Shown in pieces: positions 1-11,437 of a DNA stretch of 33,550 nt. Source of the stretch: Saprospiraceae bacterium (GTDB lineage: Bacteria > Bacteroidota > Bacteroidia > Chitinophagales > Saprospiraceae). Below the pieces are notes generated by a model. The model was not told the origin of the DNA. It ran no database searches and saw only the letters and a program-made list of their open reading frames with translations. Every line of letters begins with the position of its first letter. The stretch's first letter is position 1. The translations under genes and the position numbers were made by a program. The DNA is taken from assembly GCA_020629535.1 (NCBI GenBank), contig JAHDDD010000001.1:1-33550 (forward strand), in the 5' to 3' direction.

Positions 1-94
1 TGCACAAAGCTCTAAATGGTGGATCACTCACATCCTCCATAGGTGCAAGCAAAAGTGGGAATTCACCCAATTCGATATCTGCGATTTTAACCAT
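1..94 (-). CDS. dus: tRNA-dihydrouridine synthase, N-terminal fragment (runs off the left edge)
   Basis: Reverse complement of 1-94 reads MVKIADIELGEFPLLLAPMEDVSDPPFRALC, with the Dus-family N-terminal motif LAPMxxVSDxPFR; truncated by the window edge. Confidence 0.85.
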   Translation of the reverse strand, partial: MVKIADIELGEFPLLLAPMEDVSDPPFRALC

Positions 95-338
95 TGCACG
101 CAAAATTAATCATTTTCCATCGAGACGGGAGTGGAATTAATGAGAATGCTTTCATGGGACAATTCTTTCATGATGGTTTATAAATGATAAGAATGAAGGG
201 AATTGTTGAAAATGGAGCAACCAGTTTTATTCAATGGTGCGAACAATTGTTTTGGATACTCTTTTATCAACTGCTTTATATATCCAATGCTTTTACAAAA
301 AGCCTTACCTTTACTTCCATAACTTAAAAATTAAAATC

Positions 339-1517
339 TTGAAAAAAGTATATATCGTATCAGCTGTAAGAACTCCAATTGGTAGTTGGGGAGGAAAATT
401 AGCCGGTTTTTCTGCGGTGCAACTAGGGACAGCAGCCATCCAAGGAGCAATGCAAAAAGCAGGAGTAAAACCTGAACAAATCAATGAGGTATTGATGGGA
501 AATGTTGTCCAAGCAAACCTCGGCCAAGCTCCTGCGAGACAAGCCGCACTTGGCGCCGGAATTCCTAACACGGTACCATGCACCACTGTAAACAAAGTAT
601 GCTCATCAGGAATGAAAACCATCATGTTTGGCGCTCAATCAATCATGTTGGGCCAAGCCGATATTATAGTTGCAGGTGGAATGGAAAGTATGACCAACAT
701 ACCTTTCTATGTACCAAAAGCAAGATGGGGAAATAAATACGGTCATACCCAAATGATCGATGGATTGATCAGAGACGGACTTGAAGATGTATATGAGAAA
801 AACGCTATGGGTGTATTCGCTGATGCTACAGCGGATAAGTACAGTATTTCAAGAGAAGAACAAGACGCATTCGCCATTCAATCATATAAACGAGCAGAGG
901 CAGCCACGGAAGCCGGAAACTTTAAGGAAGAAATCATTCCAATCAGTATCCCACAGAGAAAAGGTGATCCTATCATTATGAATGAAGACGAAGAATTCAG
1001 AAATGTGAAGTTTGAGAAAATTCCAAACCTAAGGCCAGCCTTCTCAAAGGAAGGAACGGTCACCGCAGCCAATGCATCAACCATCAATGACGGAGCTTCT
1101 GCTTTGATCCTTGCCAGTGAAAAAGCAGTTGAATCATTTGGTTTAACTCCGATTGCTGAAATACTATCTTTTGCAGATGCTGCACATGAGCCGCAGTGGT
1201 TTACCACAGCTCCAACCAAAGCAGCCCCATTGGCCTTGGAAAGAGCAGGATTAGCGAAATCGGATATTGATCTATACGAAGTCAACGAAGCTTTCTCAGT
1301 AGTAACCTTGGCATTCGCAAAAGAGCTAGGCATTTCTGATGATAAGATCAATGTCAACGGGGGTGCTGTTTCATTGGGTCACCCACTCGGTGCTTCAGGC
1401 GCAAGAATTGTAACAACACTCAACCATGCATTGAAAACAAAAGGTGGAGACATAGGTTGTGCAACGCTCTGTAACGGTGGTGGAGGTGCATCAGCAATCG
1501 TTATCAAAAAGGTATAA
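339..1517 (+). CDS. Acetyl-CoA C-acyltransferase (thiolase)
   Basis: KKVYIVSAVRTPIGSWGG, active-site NKVCSSGMK, NEAFSVV, GGAVSLGHPLGASGAR and CNGGGGASA are thiolase motifs. The ORF track starts at 234, but homology begins at about 339 (TTG); the 35-aa extension does not look like thiolase. Confidence 0.93.
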   Translation: MKKVYIVSAVRTPIGSWGGKLAGFSAVQLGTAAIQGAMQKAGVKPEQINEVLMGNVVQANLGQAPARQAALGAGIPNTVPCTTVNKVCSSGMKTIMFGAQSIMLGQADIIVAGGMESMTNIPFYVPKARWGNKYGHTQMIDGLIRDGLEDVYEKNAMGVFADATADKYSISREEQDAFAIQSYKRAEAATEAGNFKEEIIPISIPQRKGDPIIMNEDEEFRNVKFEKIPNLRPAFSKEGTVTAANASTINDGASALILASEKAVESFGLTPIAEILSFADAAHEPQWFTTAPTKAAPLALERAGLAKSDIDLYEVNEAFSVVTLAFAKELGISDDKINVNGGAVSLGHPLGASGARIVTTLNHALKTKGGDIGCATLCNGGGGASAIVIKKV

Positions 1518-1708
1518 ACTTTTGAGTTTTCTTCCGCAATCAGAGAGTCAGTGATCAATTAGTGGCCTTACTCTCATGTCCTTTTATTCCTTATTATGGT
1601 GAAATCCCATAATCAAGAAACTGAATTCTCCTGACAGATTGTCATACTAGGTCAATTTTGCTTATTTTTACACTCTATTTGAATTCAGTATTGAAGTTGA
1701 AATAAAAG

Positions 1709-3133
1709 ATGTACGACCAAAATCCCACATTAGAACAAGAAGATAAGACCATTCTGCACGATCGCCAAGGTGAAGTGATGCAACATGGAGGAGAATCTTA
1801 CAGCAAGCATTTTTACATTGAAAGCTATGGCTGCGCCATGAACTTCAGTGATTCTGAGATCGTAGCTTCCATTTTATCAAAAGAGGGATATGGTCCAACA
1901 AAGGAAATGAGTGAGGCCGACCTCATTCTAGTCAATACATGCTCTATCAGAGAAAAGGCTGAACAAACCGTTCGTCAACGTCTTACTATTTTCAATAAAA
2001 TAAAGAAACAAAAAAAGGGTGCCTTGGTCGGAGTACTTGGGTGCATGGCCGAAAGACTTAAAAGCAAATTACTTGAAGAAGAAAAACTCGTTGACATAGT
2101 CGTTGGACCGGATGCCTATAGAGATCTTCCCAATTTAATTGCCAGTGCATCTGAAGGAAATCGAGCCATCAATGTTTTATTATCACGTGAAGAAACATAT
2201 GCTGATATTTCTCCTGTGCGGCTTGATGCAAACGGTGTTACAGCCTTCATTTCGATAATGCGAGGATGTGATAACATGTGTTCATTTTGCGTGGTCCCAT
2301 TTACCAGAGGGAGAGAAAGAAGTCGAAACGCATACACCATTATTTCTGAGGCCCAGGATCTTTATGATAAAGGATATCGTGAAGTAACTTTACTAGGACA
2401 AAACGTAGATTCCTACAAATGGGAAAATCCTGAAACGAATGAAAACGTAAGCTTCGCAAGTCTACTCAAAATGGTCGCTGAAGTTCATCCTGATTTGAGA
2501 GTTCGATTCAGCACTTCACATCCGAAAGATATTACTGACGATGTGATGTATGCGATCAGAGATTATGAAAACATCTGTAACTATATTCACCTCCCGGCTC
2601 AATCTGGAAATAGCAGGGTTCTGAACCTCATGAATCGTACATATGATTTGCCATGGTACAAGAATAAAGTAAACAGAATCTACGAAGTCATACCAGATTG
2701 TGCCATCAGCTCAGATTTTATTGCTGGTTTTTGTAGTGAAACCGAAGAAGAACATCAAGATACATTGGCATTGATAGAATATGCAAAATATACAATGTCG
2801 TACATGTTTTACTATTCTGAAAGGCCAGGAACTTTGGCCCACAGAAAGTATGAAGATGACATTCCTTTAAAAGTTAAGAAAAGAAGATTGAGCGAAATCG
2901 TTCACCTCCAAAACGAGATTGCCCTGAAATCAAATCAAGATGATATTGGTAAGAAATACAAGGTTCTTATCGAAGGAAATTCAAAAAAATCAGACCAACA
3001 ATTTAAAGGAAGAACGAGTCAGAACAAGGTGGTCATCTTCGACAAACTGGAAAGCTTGAAACCTGGAGATTATATAGACGTTATTATTGAGAAGGCGAAT
3101 TCCGCCACTTTGTTCGGAAGTATCAGTTCTTAA
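1709..3133 (+). CDS. miaB: tRNA-2-methylthio-N6-dimethylallyladenosine synthase MiaB
   Basis: [15 protein letters not shown], radical SAM motif [23 protein letters not shown]-terminal TRAM-like region. Confidence 0.95.
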   Translation: MYDQNPTLEQEDKTILHDRQGEVMQHGGESYSKHFYIESYGCAMNFSDSEIVASILSKEGYGPTKEMSEADLILVNTCSIREKAEQTVRQRLTIFNKIKKQKKGALVGVLGCMAERLKSKLLEEEKLVDIVVGPDAYRDLPNLIASASEGNRAINVLLSREETYADISPVRLDANGVTAFISIMRGCDNMCSFCVVPFTRGRERSRNAYTIISEAQDLYDKGYREVTLLGQNVDSYKWENPETNENVSFASLLKMVAEVHPDLRVRFSTSHPKDITDDVMYAIRDYENICNYIHLPAQSGNSRVLNLMNRTYDLPWYKNKVNRIYEVIPDCAISSDFIAGFCSETEEEHQDTLALIEYAKYTMSYMFYYSERPGTLAHRKYEDDIPLKVKKRRLSEIVHLQNEIALKSNQDDIGKKYKVLIEGNSKKSDQQFKGRTSQNKVVIFDKLESLKPGDYIDVIIEKANSATLFGSISS

Positions 3134-3142
3134 AAAACAAAC

Positions 3143-4402
3143 ATGGATATCCAATCAGTAAAAAGGCGATTTGGAATAGTAGGTGGTTCTCCCCTTTTAG
3201 ATCGGGCGATTGACACGGCCATTCGTGTTGCCGCAACTGAACTAACTGTTCTCATCCGTGGTGAAAGTGGTGTAGGAAAAGAAGCGATTAGTAAAATAAT
3301 TCATGAGTTAAGTAAAAGAAAGCACGAACAAATGATCGCCATCAATTGTGGCGCAATTCCGGAAGGCACCATTAATTCAGAATTGTTTGGTCATGAAAAA
3401 GGTGCTTTCACAGGAGCCACAAGTGACAGAAAAGGTTATTTTGAAACCGTAAATGGAGGAACTATTTTTCTTGATGAAATTGGAGAAATGCCTTTGGATA
3501 CCCAGGCCTATCTTCTTCGCATACTCGAATCCGGTGAATACATAAAGGTGGGTTCATCAAAGGTCCAAAGAACTGATGTGAGAGTGGTTGCTGCCACCAA
3601 TGTCGATCTCATGGACCGGATCAAAAAAAGCAAATTCAGAGAAGACCTCTATTATCGGTTAAATACAGTCCCAATCATTGTGCCTGCATTGCATGAACGT
3701 CGAGAAGACATACACATTCTTTTCAGAAAATTTGCTTCAGATTTTGCAGCCAAGTATCGTACCGATCCAGTCCGATTGACCGAAAATGCAAGAGCATTGA
3801 TTGAAAATTATCGATGGCCTGGAAACATAAGAGAACTTCGCAATTTGGTGGAACAAATGTCTGTTCTCTCTGAAGAAAAACTCATGGACATACAAGATCT
3901 CCTTCAACAAGCTCCACAGCTTGCTAAACGAAATCTTCCAAGCATAAAAGATACCAACGGCGGTTCTCAATCGTTTGAAGAAAGAGAAATACTTTATAAA
4001 TTTCTTTTCGAGATGAAAAACGATCTGAACGACCTAAAAGGATTGGTCTATAATTTAATCAAAGACAACAATCTTGACATCCAAGATAGTCAGTCACTAA
4101 AGCCTTTGGTTGCAACGTATACGGAGCCCGTTAGATTTGCACCAGACCGTCCCATTGAACAACCAATGAACGCCATTCCGATTCATGAAAATCCTCCTGT
4201 CATTATTGACAATTATACCAATGGCGGATTCAACCAAATCCAAGAAGTAGAAGAGAATCTTTCTCTCGAAGAAAAGACCATCGAACTCATAGAAAAAGCA
4301 CTCAAAAAACACAAAGGTCGTAGGAAAGAAGCGGCCGAGGAATTAGGCATTTCTGAAAGAACCTTATACCGCAAAATCAAAGAACACAATATTCAGGAAT
4401 GA
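3143..4402 (+). CDS. Sigma-54-dependent transcriptional activator (AAA+ plus Fis-type HTH, no receiver domain)
   Basis: Walker A GESGVGKE, GAFTGA loop, GGTIFLDEIGEMP, RWPGNIRELRNLVEQ, C-terminal HTH KEAAEELGISERTLYRKIKEH. Confidence 0.95.
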   Translation: MDIQSVKRRFGIVGGSPLLDRAIDTAIRVAATELTVLIRGESGVGKEAISKIIHELSKRKHEQMIAINCGAIPEGTINSELFGHEKGAFTGATSDRKGYFETVNGGTIFLDEIGEMPLDTQAYLLRILESGEYIKVGSSKVQRTDVRVVAATNVDLMDRIKKSKFREDLYYRLNTVPIIVPALHERREDIHILFRKFASDFAAKYRTDPVRLTENARALIENYRWPGNIRELRNLVEQMSVLSEEKLMDIQDLLQQAPQLAKRNLPSIKDTNGGSQSFEEREILYKFLFEMKNDLNDLKGLVYNLIKDNNLDIQDSQSLKPLVATYTEPVRFAPDRPIEQPMNAIPIHENPPVIIDNYTNGGFNQIQEVEENLSLEEKTIELIEKALKKHKGRRKEAAEELGISERTLYRKIKEHNIQE

Positions 4403-4884
4403 AGAAGTTTTTGATTTTTGCTTGTCTTTACTTCACTGCCTGTTTTTCATTCAAAGGAATAACCATTCCAACTGATGTTGACACCTTTTATGTTGAAACG
4501 GTAGAGGTACGCGAAGTAAATGCACCTCCTGAACTTGCTCAGGTTTTTCAAGAAACCCTCCGTCAAAAGATAAGACAGCAATCCCGACTTGTCTACAATG
4601 ACAATGATCCAGATGTGGTTTTCAGTCCTGTGATAACAAAGTTTAGAGTCAACGCCGTGGCTCCTCAAGAAGGAGACTTAGTCGCCTTCACAAGACTGGA
4701 AATTTCGGTTAGCATTGATTATGAAAACACAAAAAACGAAGAAGATAATTTCAAAAAAAGCTGGTCTGCATTTGAAGACTTCGAGTCAACCCAAAATTTA
4801 TACGATGTTCAAGATGGTCTGATCGCATTGATTTTTGAAGACATCACGGAAAGGGTTTTTAATGATACCTATTCCGATTGGTAA
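4399..4884 (+). CDS. lptE: LptE-like lipoprotein (LPS assembly)
   Basis: Lipobox-like N-terminus (LYFTAC), LptE-like VxxxEVREVNAPPELAQVFQETLRQKI..., overlaps the sigma54 activator stop, conserved neighbourhood. Confidence 0.8.
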   Translation: MKKFLIFACLYFTACFSFKGITIPTDVDTFYVETVEVREVNAPPELAQVFQETLRQKIRQQSRLVYNDNDPDVVFSPVITKFRVNAVAPQEGDLVAFTRLEISVSIDYENTKNEEDNFKKSWSAFEDFESTQNLYDVQDGLIALIFEDITERVFNDTYSDW

Positions 4885-5073
4885 TTGTTTCGACCTTCAA
4901 AGCAAATCCAAGATGATACGAATTTCGAATAGAGAGGAGCATTTACTAGAGGGACCATTCGATTTTACCATCGATACTGTCCAAATATTGCTATGATTCC
5001 TCGATTTACCAATGCATGAAGACATCTCTAATTCCATACTTCCTATCAACTAAATTGATTAAATTTGCCCTTG

Positions 5074-6744
5074 ATGGAAAATCTGACACTAAGCAAAATT
5101 CTTCTCAATCCCGATTTGAAATCTAAGATTACAAAGGATTGGTTGGAGGAGCAAATTCACAAATATCCCTACAATAAGACCCTGAAACGCCTTCAAAGGG
5201 AAAGATTTCCAAAAAATTACTTCTCAAGCTCATCTAACAAAATCGAAGTAAATCCTGTCTTAGCGGGAATCTTAGAGGCAGGTGCAGTGAATAATACTGC
5301 AATTAAAGAAGTTGAACTGGGTTCAGTTGTCACAAATGTTGAATTAGACCACAAAGAACAAGAAAGCGAAAAAACGATTATCCAGACCGAGAAACATGAC
5401 TTAGTAGAGGCTGAAGAAAAATTCAAAGAAGAGGAAGTAAAAGTCGAAGAAATATCTCCAGCAGTTGATGTCAAAGAGAAACTTGAAGAAGCAGCAATTG
5501 ACATTGAATCAAATGAAGAGAATGTGGACGTGAAAGATGATTCATTGCTGGGCGAAGCTGCACTTGGAGCCGGAGCCGTCACGGCAGGACTAGCTGGTAT
5601 GGTAAAAGGCACCAATGACGAAAAAGAAATCAATGTTGTCCAGAGAGTTGTTTCTGATGAAAGATTGGATATTAATGAAGATGTAAAGGACGCTACAGAA
5701 GAAATCATAGAACCTGTCGAAGTAGCAAAAGAGATTTCATTAGAAGAATCCACATTGGAAGCAAGTGAAAAGTATGACGACCTGTTTGAAGAGACAATAA
5801 AAAAAGAAAAAGACGTTCCAATAACTGAACCCCATGTTGAAAGAACCGGCATAGTTGGATTTCTTGATAGATTCGAAAGAACTATGTCAGGCGAGGAAGA
5901 GGTTGAACAGCAAGAAGCTGGACAGCAAGAGATTGAAGAAAATGAGCTAGAGCAAGAAATGGCAGGGTCAGAGCAACACATTGAAGAACAGCAACAAGAG
6001 GTTGAACATCGAGTGATTGAAGAGCAAGAGGTGGTTCAACTAGAGACAGAAAAACACCTGCAAGAGCTTTCAGATCCAGAAGAAGAGATAGAACAGCAAG
6101 AGATCGGGGAGTCACAACAAGAGATAGAACAACAAGAGATTGCGCAGCATGAACAAGTGATTGAACAGCAAGATCAGGAGATGGAATTGCAAAAGGACAA
6201 GGAAGTTATGCGTTCGGCTGTAGATCCAATGTACGGTTCATATGAGACAGATGAAAGTTCAGATACTGCAGAATTTGGTGATGAGGTAGCTACTGATGAA
6301 GTCGTTAAGGTTTTTGAAGAGGATAACGTTTCATCAACTGTTGAAGAAATGCCTATTGCGAAAGAAAAGAAAGCAGGTAAAAAGAAGAAGAAAAAGAAGA
6401 AAAAGAAATTCAAACATGAATTTAGGTGGTTGAGCTTCACATCTGAAGATTATAATTTCTCCGATTTGGATCCATTTACACAATGGGTAAACTCAATTGA
6501 TGACCCTACCCCGCAAATGGATGTGACCAAAAAGAAGAAAAAGAAAAAGAAGAAAAAGAAATCCAAACATTCAGATAGTTTAAAATCAAAACCGGGGGTC
6601 ATTTCTGAACCTTTAGCAGAACTGTTGGCATCACAGGGCCATATTGGCGAGTCCATTGAAATGTACCAGCAACTATCTTTGAAATATCCAGAAAAAAGTG
6701 GTTTCTTTGCAGCCAAAATTGAAAATCTTAAAGCAAAAATATAG
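5074..6744 (+). CDS. Low-complexity (Glu/Gln/Lys-rich) protein with C-terminal TPR-like motif
   Basis: C-terminus EPLAELLASQGHIGESIEMYQQLSLKYPEKSGFFAAKIENLK is TPR-like; acidic/Gln-rich middle; two polylysine tracts. The ATG at 5074 (MENLTLSK) is likelier than the track start at 5065. Confidence 0.8.
   Translation: MENLTLSKILLNPDLKSKITKDWLEEQIHKYPYNKTLKRLQRERFPKNYFSSSSNKIEVNPVLAGILEAGAVNNTAIKEVELGSVVTNVELDHKEQESEKTIIQTEKHDLVEAEEKFKEEEVKVEEISPAVDVKEKLEEAAIDIESNEENVDVKDDSLLGEAALGAGAVTAGLAGMVKGTNDEKEINVVQRVVSDERLDINEDVKDATEEIIEPVEVAKEISLEESTLEASEKYDDLFEETIKKEKDVPITEPHVERTGIVGFLDRFERTMSGEEEVEQQEAGQQEIEENELEQEMAGSEQHIEEQQQEVEHRVIEEQEVVQLETEKHLQELSDPEEEIEQQEIGESQQEIEQQEIAQHEQVIEQQDQEMELQKDKEVMRSAVDPMYGSYETDESSDTAEFGDEVATDEVVKVFEEDNVSSTVEEMPIAKEKKAGKKKKKKKKKKFKHEFRWLSFTSEDYNFSDLDPFTQWVNSIDDPTPQMDVTKKKKKKKKKKKSKHSDSLKSKPGVISEPLAELLASQGHIGESIEMYQQLSLKYPEKSGFFAAKIENLKAKI
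6379..6408 (+). repeat. Polylysine tract 1 (10 consecutive Lys codons)
   Basis: Direct reading: aaa aag aag aag aaa aag aag aaa aag aaa between Gly and Phe codons. Confidence 0.95.
6529..6561 (+). repeat. Polylysine tract 2 (11 consecutive Lys codons)
   Basis: Direct reading: aaa aag aag aaa aag aaa aag aag aaa aag aaa between Thr and Ser codons. Confidence 0.95.
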
Positions 6745-6747
6745 CAA

Positions 6748-7008
6748 ATGGTAACAGGCCTCACTATTCTGATAGCTTTGAATTGCCTTCTACTTATGGC
6801 AGTTGTGTTGATTCAAAATCCTAAAGGTGGAGGAATTGACTCTACATTTGGTGGGCAAGGTGCCAATCAAATGTTTGGTGCTGCAAGATCAACAGATTTC
6901 ATTGAGAAATTGACCTGGGGACTTGCAATCGCTTTGTTTGTGCTTTGCATCATCACCGCAATTATCGTGACAAACGCAGGTGGTGGAACGCTTCAGTCTC
7001 AAGGCTAG
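6748..7008 (+). CDS. secG: Preprotein translocase subunit SecG
   Basis: Two hydrophobic helices with VLIQNPKGGGIDSTFGGQGANQMFGAARSTDFIEKLTW, a SecG signature. Confidence 0.92.
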   Translation: MVTGLTILIALNCLLLMAVVLIQNPKGGGIDSTFGGQGANQMFGAARSTDFIEKLTWGLAIALFVLCIITAIIVTNAGGGTLQSQG

Positions 7009-7202
7009 TCGGCCTTACTTATTTAGTTCTTTTACAAGTTTGTCTTGTCAATTTGACCGGAATTAAACGAGCATACTTGCTTGTATTGGCTTTTTGACAT
7101 GCCATATGCTAAAATGTCATTCATTTTACAATTGGCACATTGTATGATGAGCATAGTACGTGAATATAAATTGTTTGTTAAATCATAAAATTACAATACG
7201 AT

Positions 7203-7475
7203 ATGAAGATGAAACCCATCAATGATCGAGTCGTGGTTCAACCTGGCAAAGCAGATGAAAAAACCAGCGGCGGAATCATTATCCCAGACACAGCGAAAGA
7301 AAAGCCACAAAGAGGTAAAGTGGTGGCTGTAGGTCCGGGAAAAGACGGAAACAAATTGACTGTTAAAAAAGGAGATACTGTTCTCTACGGTAAGTACTCT
7401 GGTCAGGAAATCAACTACGAAGGAAAAGATTACCTCATTATGAGAGAAGATGATATCCTAGTCATCCTCGGTTAA
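7203..7475 (+). CDS. groES: Co-chaperonin GroES
   Basis: [46 protein letters not shown]... Confidence 0.98.
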   Translation: MKMKPINDRVVVQPGKADEKTSGGIIIPDTAKEKPQRGKVVAVGPGKDGNKLTVKKGDTVLYGKYSGQEINYEGKDYLIMREDDILVILG

Positions 7476-7504
7476 TAATTTTCAAAACATTTTAATAGAC
7501 TTAA

Positions 7505-9148
<1,644 letters not shown>

Positions 9149-9172
9149 GATTATTTATTTCCCATAAGTGAA

Positions 9173-9205
9173 AAATAGCTCCGACTTGTCGGGGCTATTT
9201 TTTTT
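9173..9205 (+). terminator. Rho-independent terminator downstream of groEL
   Basis: aaatagctccga-cttg-tcggggctattttttttt: ~10-bp stem (one G-U) followed by a T-tract. Confidence 0.88.
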
Positions 9206-9339
9206 GATCTTTCTCCATGATATATTTTTATGGCAATATCAATAGCATCCTTGCGAACTAAAAGAATCCATTCAATGATGAAAGATTCTTAATTTCATTG
9301 CAGAAATCGCGAAACTTGCATTGTCGAATTCCAAGCCAA

Positions 9340-9630
9340 ATGAAATTCAAAGCCACTCACAAAAATGACATACTTGCTCTCACCAAACGCTATGGCATTG
9401 AAGATCACCAAATCTCTTTCAGAAAAAAGAAAGGGAGAATTTACATATTGAGAGACGAAGAAATCATCTTCAGCTACTTTCAAAAATTAGAATTCAAAAT
9501 AGATCTCGAAACCAAGAAGAGAATAGATTTATCATATTTTGAAATCAAATCGTCCACAAATAACGAGATCCACATTGTCAAAGATTGGAACGCAGTGATC
9601 AACGCACTTGAACAGACATTGAGATCCTAA
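9340..9630 (+). CDS. Hypothetical small protein
   Basis: ORF 9298-9630; MKFKATHKNDILALTKRYGIEDHQISF... at the ATG (9340) looks like a natural start. No family recognised. Confidence 0.55.
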   Translation: MKFKATHKNDILALTKRYGIEDHQISFRKKKGRIYILRDEEIIFSYFQKLEFKIDLETKKRIDLSYFEIKSSTNNEIHIVKDWNAVINALEQTLRS

Positions 9631-9674
9631 AAGAAAAATTCTAAATTTCACAATCTCAAAATTTCCTTTTCAAA

Positions 9675-10493
9675 TCAATAATCTGTTGGTATTGTCTTAT
9701 CCCAAGGTAAAGTAAATTGATACATGATATCATTCTCGTCCCTACCCTCCATTGTATCCAGTCCATATTGAATTTTGTTTGGATCATCGTACACAAAAGT
9801 TCCGAAAATGCGATCCCAAATCGAAAGTATTCCTCCAAAATTTTTGTCGGTCCAAGGCCTTTCGAAGTGATGGTGAAATTTATGCACCACGGGTGTGATG
9901 AAAATTAAACTTAGTGCCTTGTCCACACTTCTTGGTAAAGCAAAATTGCCATGGCTCCAATATGTAAAAAAGATCGAAATGATTCTGTAGAAAATATAAA
10001 ATGATACCGGTACTCCAACCAAGAAAATGGTAACCAAAGCAAATACTTCTCGTGTCAAATAATCACCTGGATGAAGTCGAGTTCCTGTCGTTGCATCTAC
10101 AGTTGTGTCCATATGATGGACAATATGTAACTTCCACATCCATTTGACTTTGTGTAAAACATAGTGTGCAAAATATTGAGCCGTCAGATCCAGAAACATG
10201 ATTGCAATAACCAGTTCAGCCCAAACTGGCAAATGAATCACATTGAGTAAGCCGAAGTTATTTTGATCGATCCAAAAGAAGATACCAACGGTGAGAATTC
10301 CAAAAACAACATTGATCAAAATGGAAGTCAACAAGAAAACCAAGTTCACCCCAGCATGCCTCCATTTCTCATATTTCATCTCCATCAATGGGTGGATAAA
10401 TTCAAGGACCCAAGTGAAAGTGAGACAAATGAATATCCACAACAGCTTTTCAACCGAACTTAATTCCTCAAAAAACAAAAGAAATGCTTCCAT
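9675..10493 (-). CDS. Sterol desaturase / fatty acid hydroxylase superfamily membrane protein
   Basis: Histidine boxes HYVLH, HIVHHMD and HKFHHH in a multi-TM protein; the start at 10493/10496 (MMEAFLLFF) is likelier than 10607. Confidence 0.9.
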   Translation of the reverse strand: MEAFLLFFEELSSVEKLLWIFICLTFTWVLEFIHPLMEMKYEKWRHAGVNLVFLLTSILINVVFGILTVGIFFWIDQNNFGLLNVIHLPVWAELVIAIMFLDLTAQYFAHYVLHKVKWMWKLHIVHHMDTTVDATTGTRLHPGDYLTREVFALVTIFLVGVPVSFYIFYRIISIFFTYWSHGNFALPRSVDKALSLIFITPVVHKFHHHFERPWTDKNFGGILSIWDRIFGTFVYDDPNKIQYGLDTMEGRDENDIMYQFTLPWDKTIPTDY

Positions 10494-10729
10494 CATGTAA
10501 GAGATTATTATTATCGAATTTAATCTTTCTAATAGAAATACACGAAAATTTTGAAGGTATAATATCTGAAGCATGTAGCTTAGAATGTCTTCTGTGGACC
10601 TTGACATTTGAAATCTTTCATCTCATGCACTTTTTGTAATCTTCTTGTCATTCCAGTCCATGTGAATGTATTAAATCAAAGATTTTCAATAATATGAACA
10701 AAGGAATTGCGTTCTAAAGACAGTTTATT

Positions 10730-11347
10730 ATGCGAAAATCCTTCTTTACATTACTATGCCTGATCATTTTTCAGTCTGTTTCTTCAGGCCAGTGGTCCTT
10801 TGCTGTCGGGGCAGGAATTCAAACCAACGCTACCAATATCAATCAAGTTAAAGACTATTTTATCAATAGTCATCCGCAACCTTTTGTGAGTGTAAACCCT
10901 TCCTACAATTTCAAACAACTTGGTCATAAATCTCATACCATTTTGAAACTAAGAGATCCTGAAACAGACCTCATGATGAGAGACTTCATGTCCGTGAAAG
11001 CTCTGTATGCAAGCTTCCATCCTACGGTGGAATATGAAGTATTGTATAGATTCAGTCTAATGGCTGGGTTACATACTAGCTTCAGACTCGCAGAGCAGAA
11101 GCGCTACTCAGCTGAAGATTGGATGCCAAATGATAAGAATCCCGCGAGCAATCCGATGGATGTTGCATTGAGCTTTGGCTTCAAGGGCAATGTCAATCAT
11201 TATTTTCTTAGCGTCTCTTACCTTTATGGATTATTGGATATATATCAGGTCAAAAGCTTCAATCTCGATGGAACAATAGTGGCTTTACCACCAATCAATT
11301 ATCGAAACATACAAGTCTCTATAGGTTACCGCTTTGGTGAATCTTAA
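10730..11347 (+). CDS. Secreted/outer-membrane beta-barrel-like protein
   Basis: Signal peptide MRKSFFTLLCLIIFQSVSSGQ, alternating beta pattern, C-terminal IQVSIGYRF. Confidence 0.65.
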   Translation: MRKSFFTLLCLIIFQSVSSGQWSFAVGAGIQTNATNINQVKDYFINSHPQPFVSVNPSYNFKQLGHKSHTILKLRDPETDLMMRDFMSVKALYASFHPTVEYEVLYRFSLMAGLHTSFRLAEQKRYSAEDWMPNDKNPASNPMDVALSFGFKGNVNHYFLSVSYLYGLLDIYQVKSFNLDGTIVALPPINYRNIQVSIGYRFGES

Positions 11348-11437
11348 GAGAAAGTTTTAACGAAATGCTAAACCACACTTCATGTCTCTGATTGACTTGG
11401 AGTATTCATATATTTGATTTCAAATCGCATCTGAATC

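Noticed and set aside
878-1357. 159-aa minus-strand ORF inside thiolase
   Set aside because: Shadow ORF fully antisense to a well-supported thiolase.
5217-5981. 254-aa minus-strand Ser-rich ORF
   Set aside because: Antisense of a Glu/Lys-rich CDS; GAA/TTC mirroring yields Ser/Phe-rich open frames. No domain and no independent support.
5890-6200. CRISPR-like repetitive DNA
   Set aside because: Periodic gaacagcaagagat units lie in frame within a CDS and are irregular, with no spacer structure.
6174-6764. Minus-strand ORFs with poly-Phe runs (6174-6440, 6450-6764)
   Set aside because: Antisense of the polylysine tracts (AAA/AAG to TTT/CTT); artefactual.
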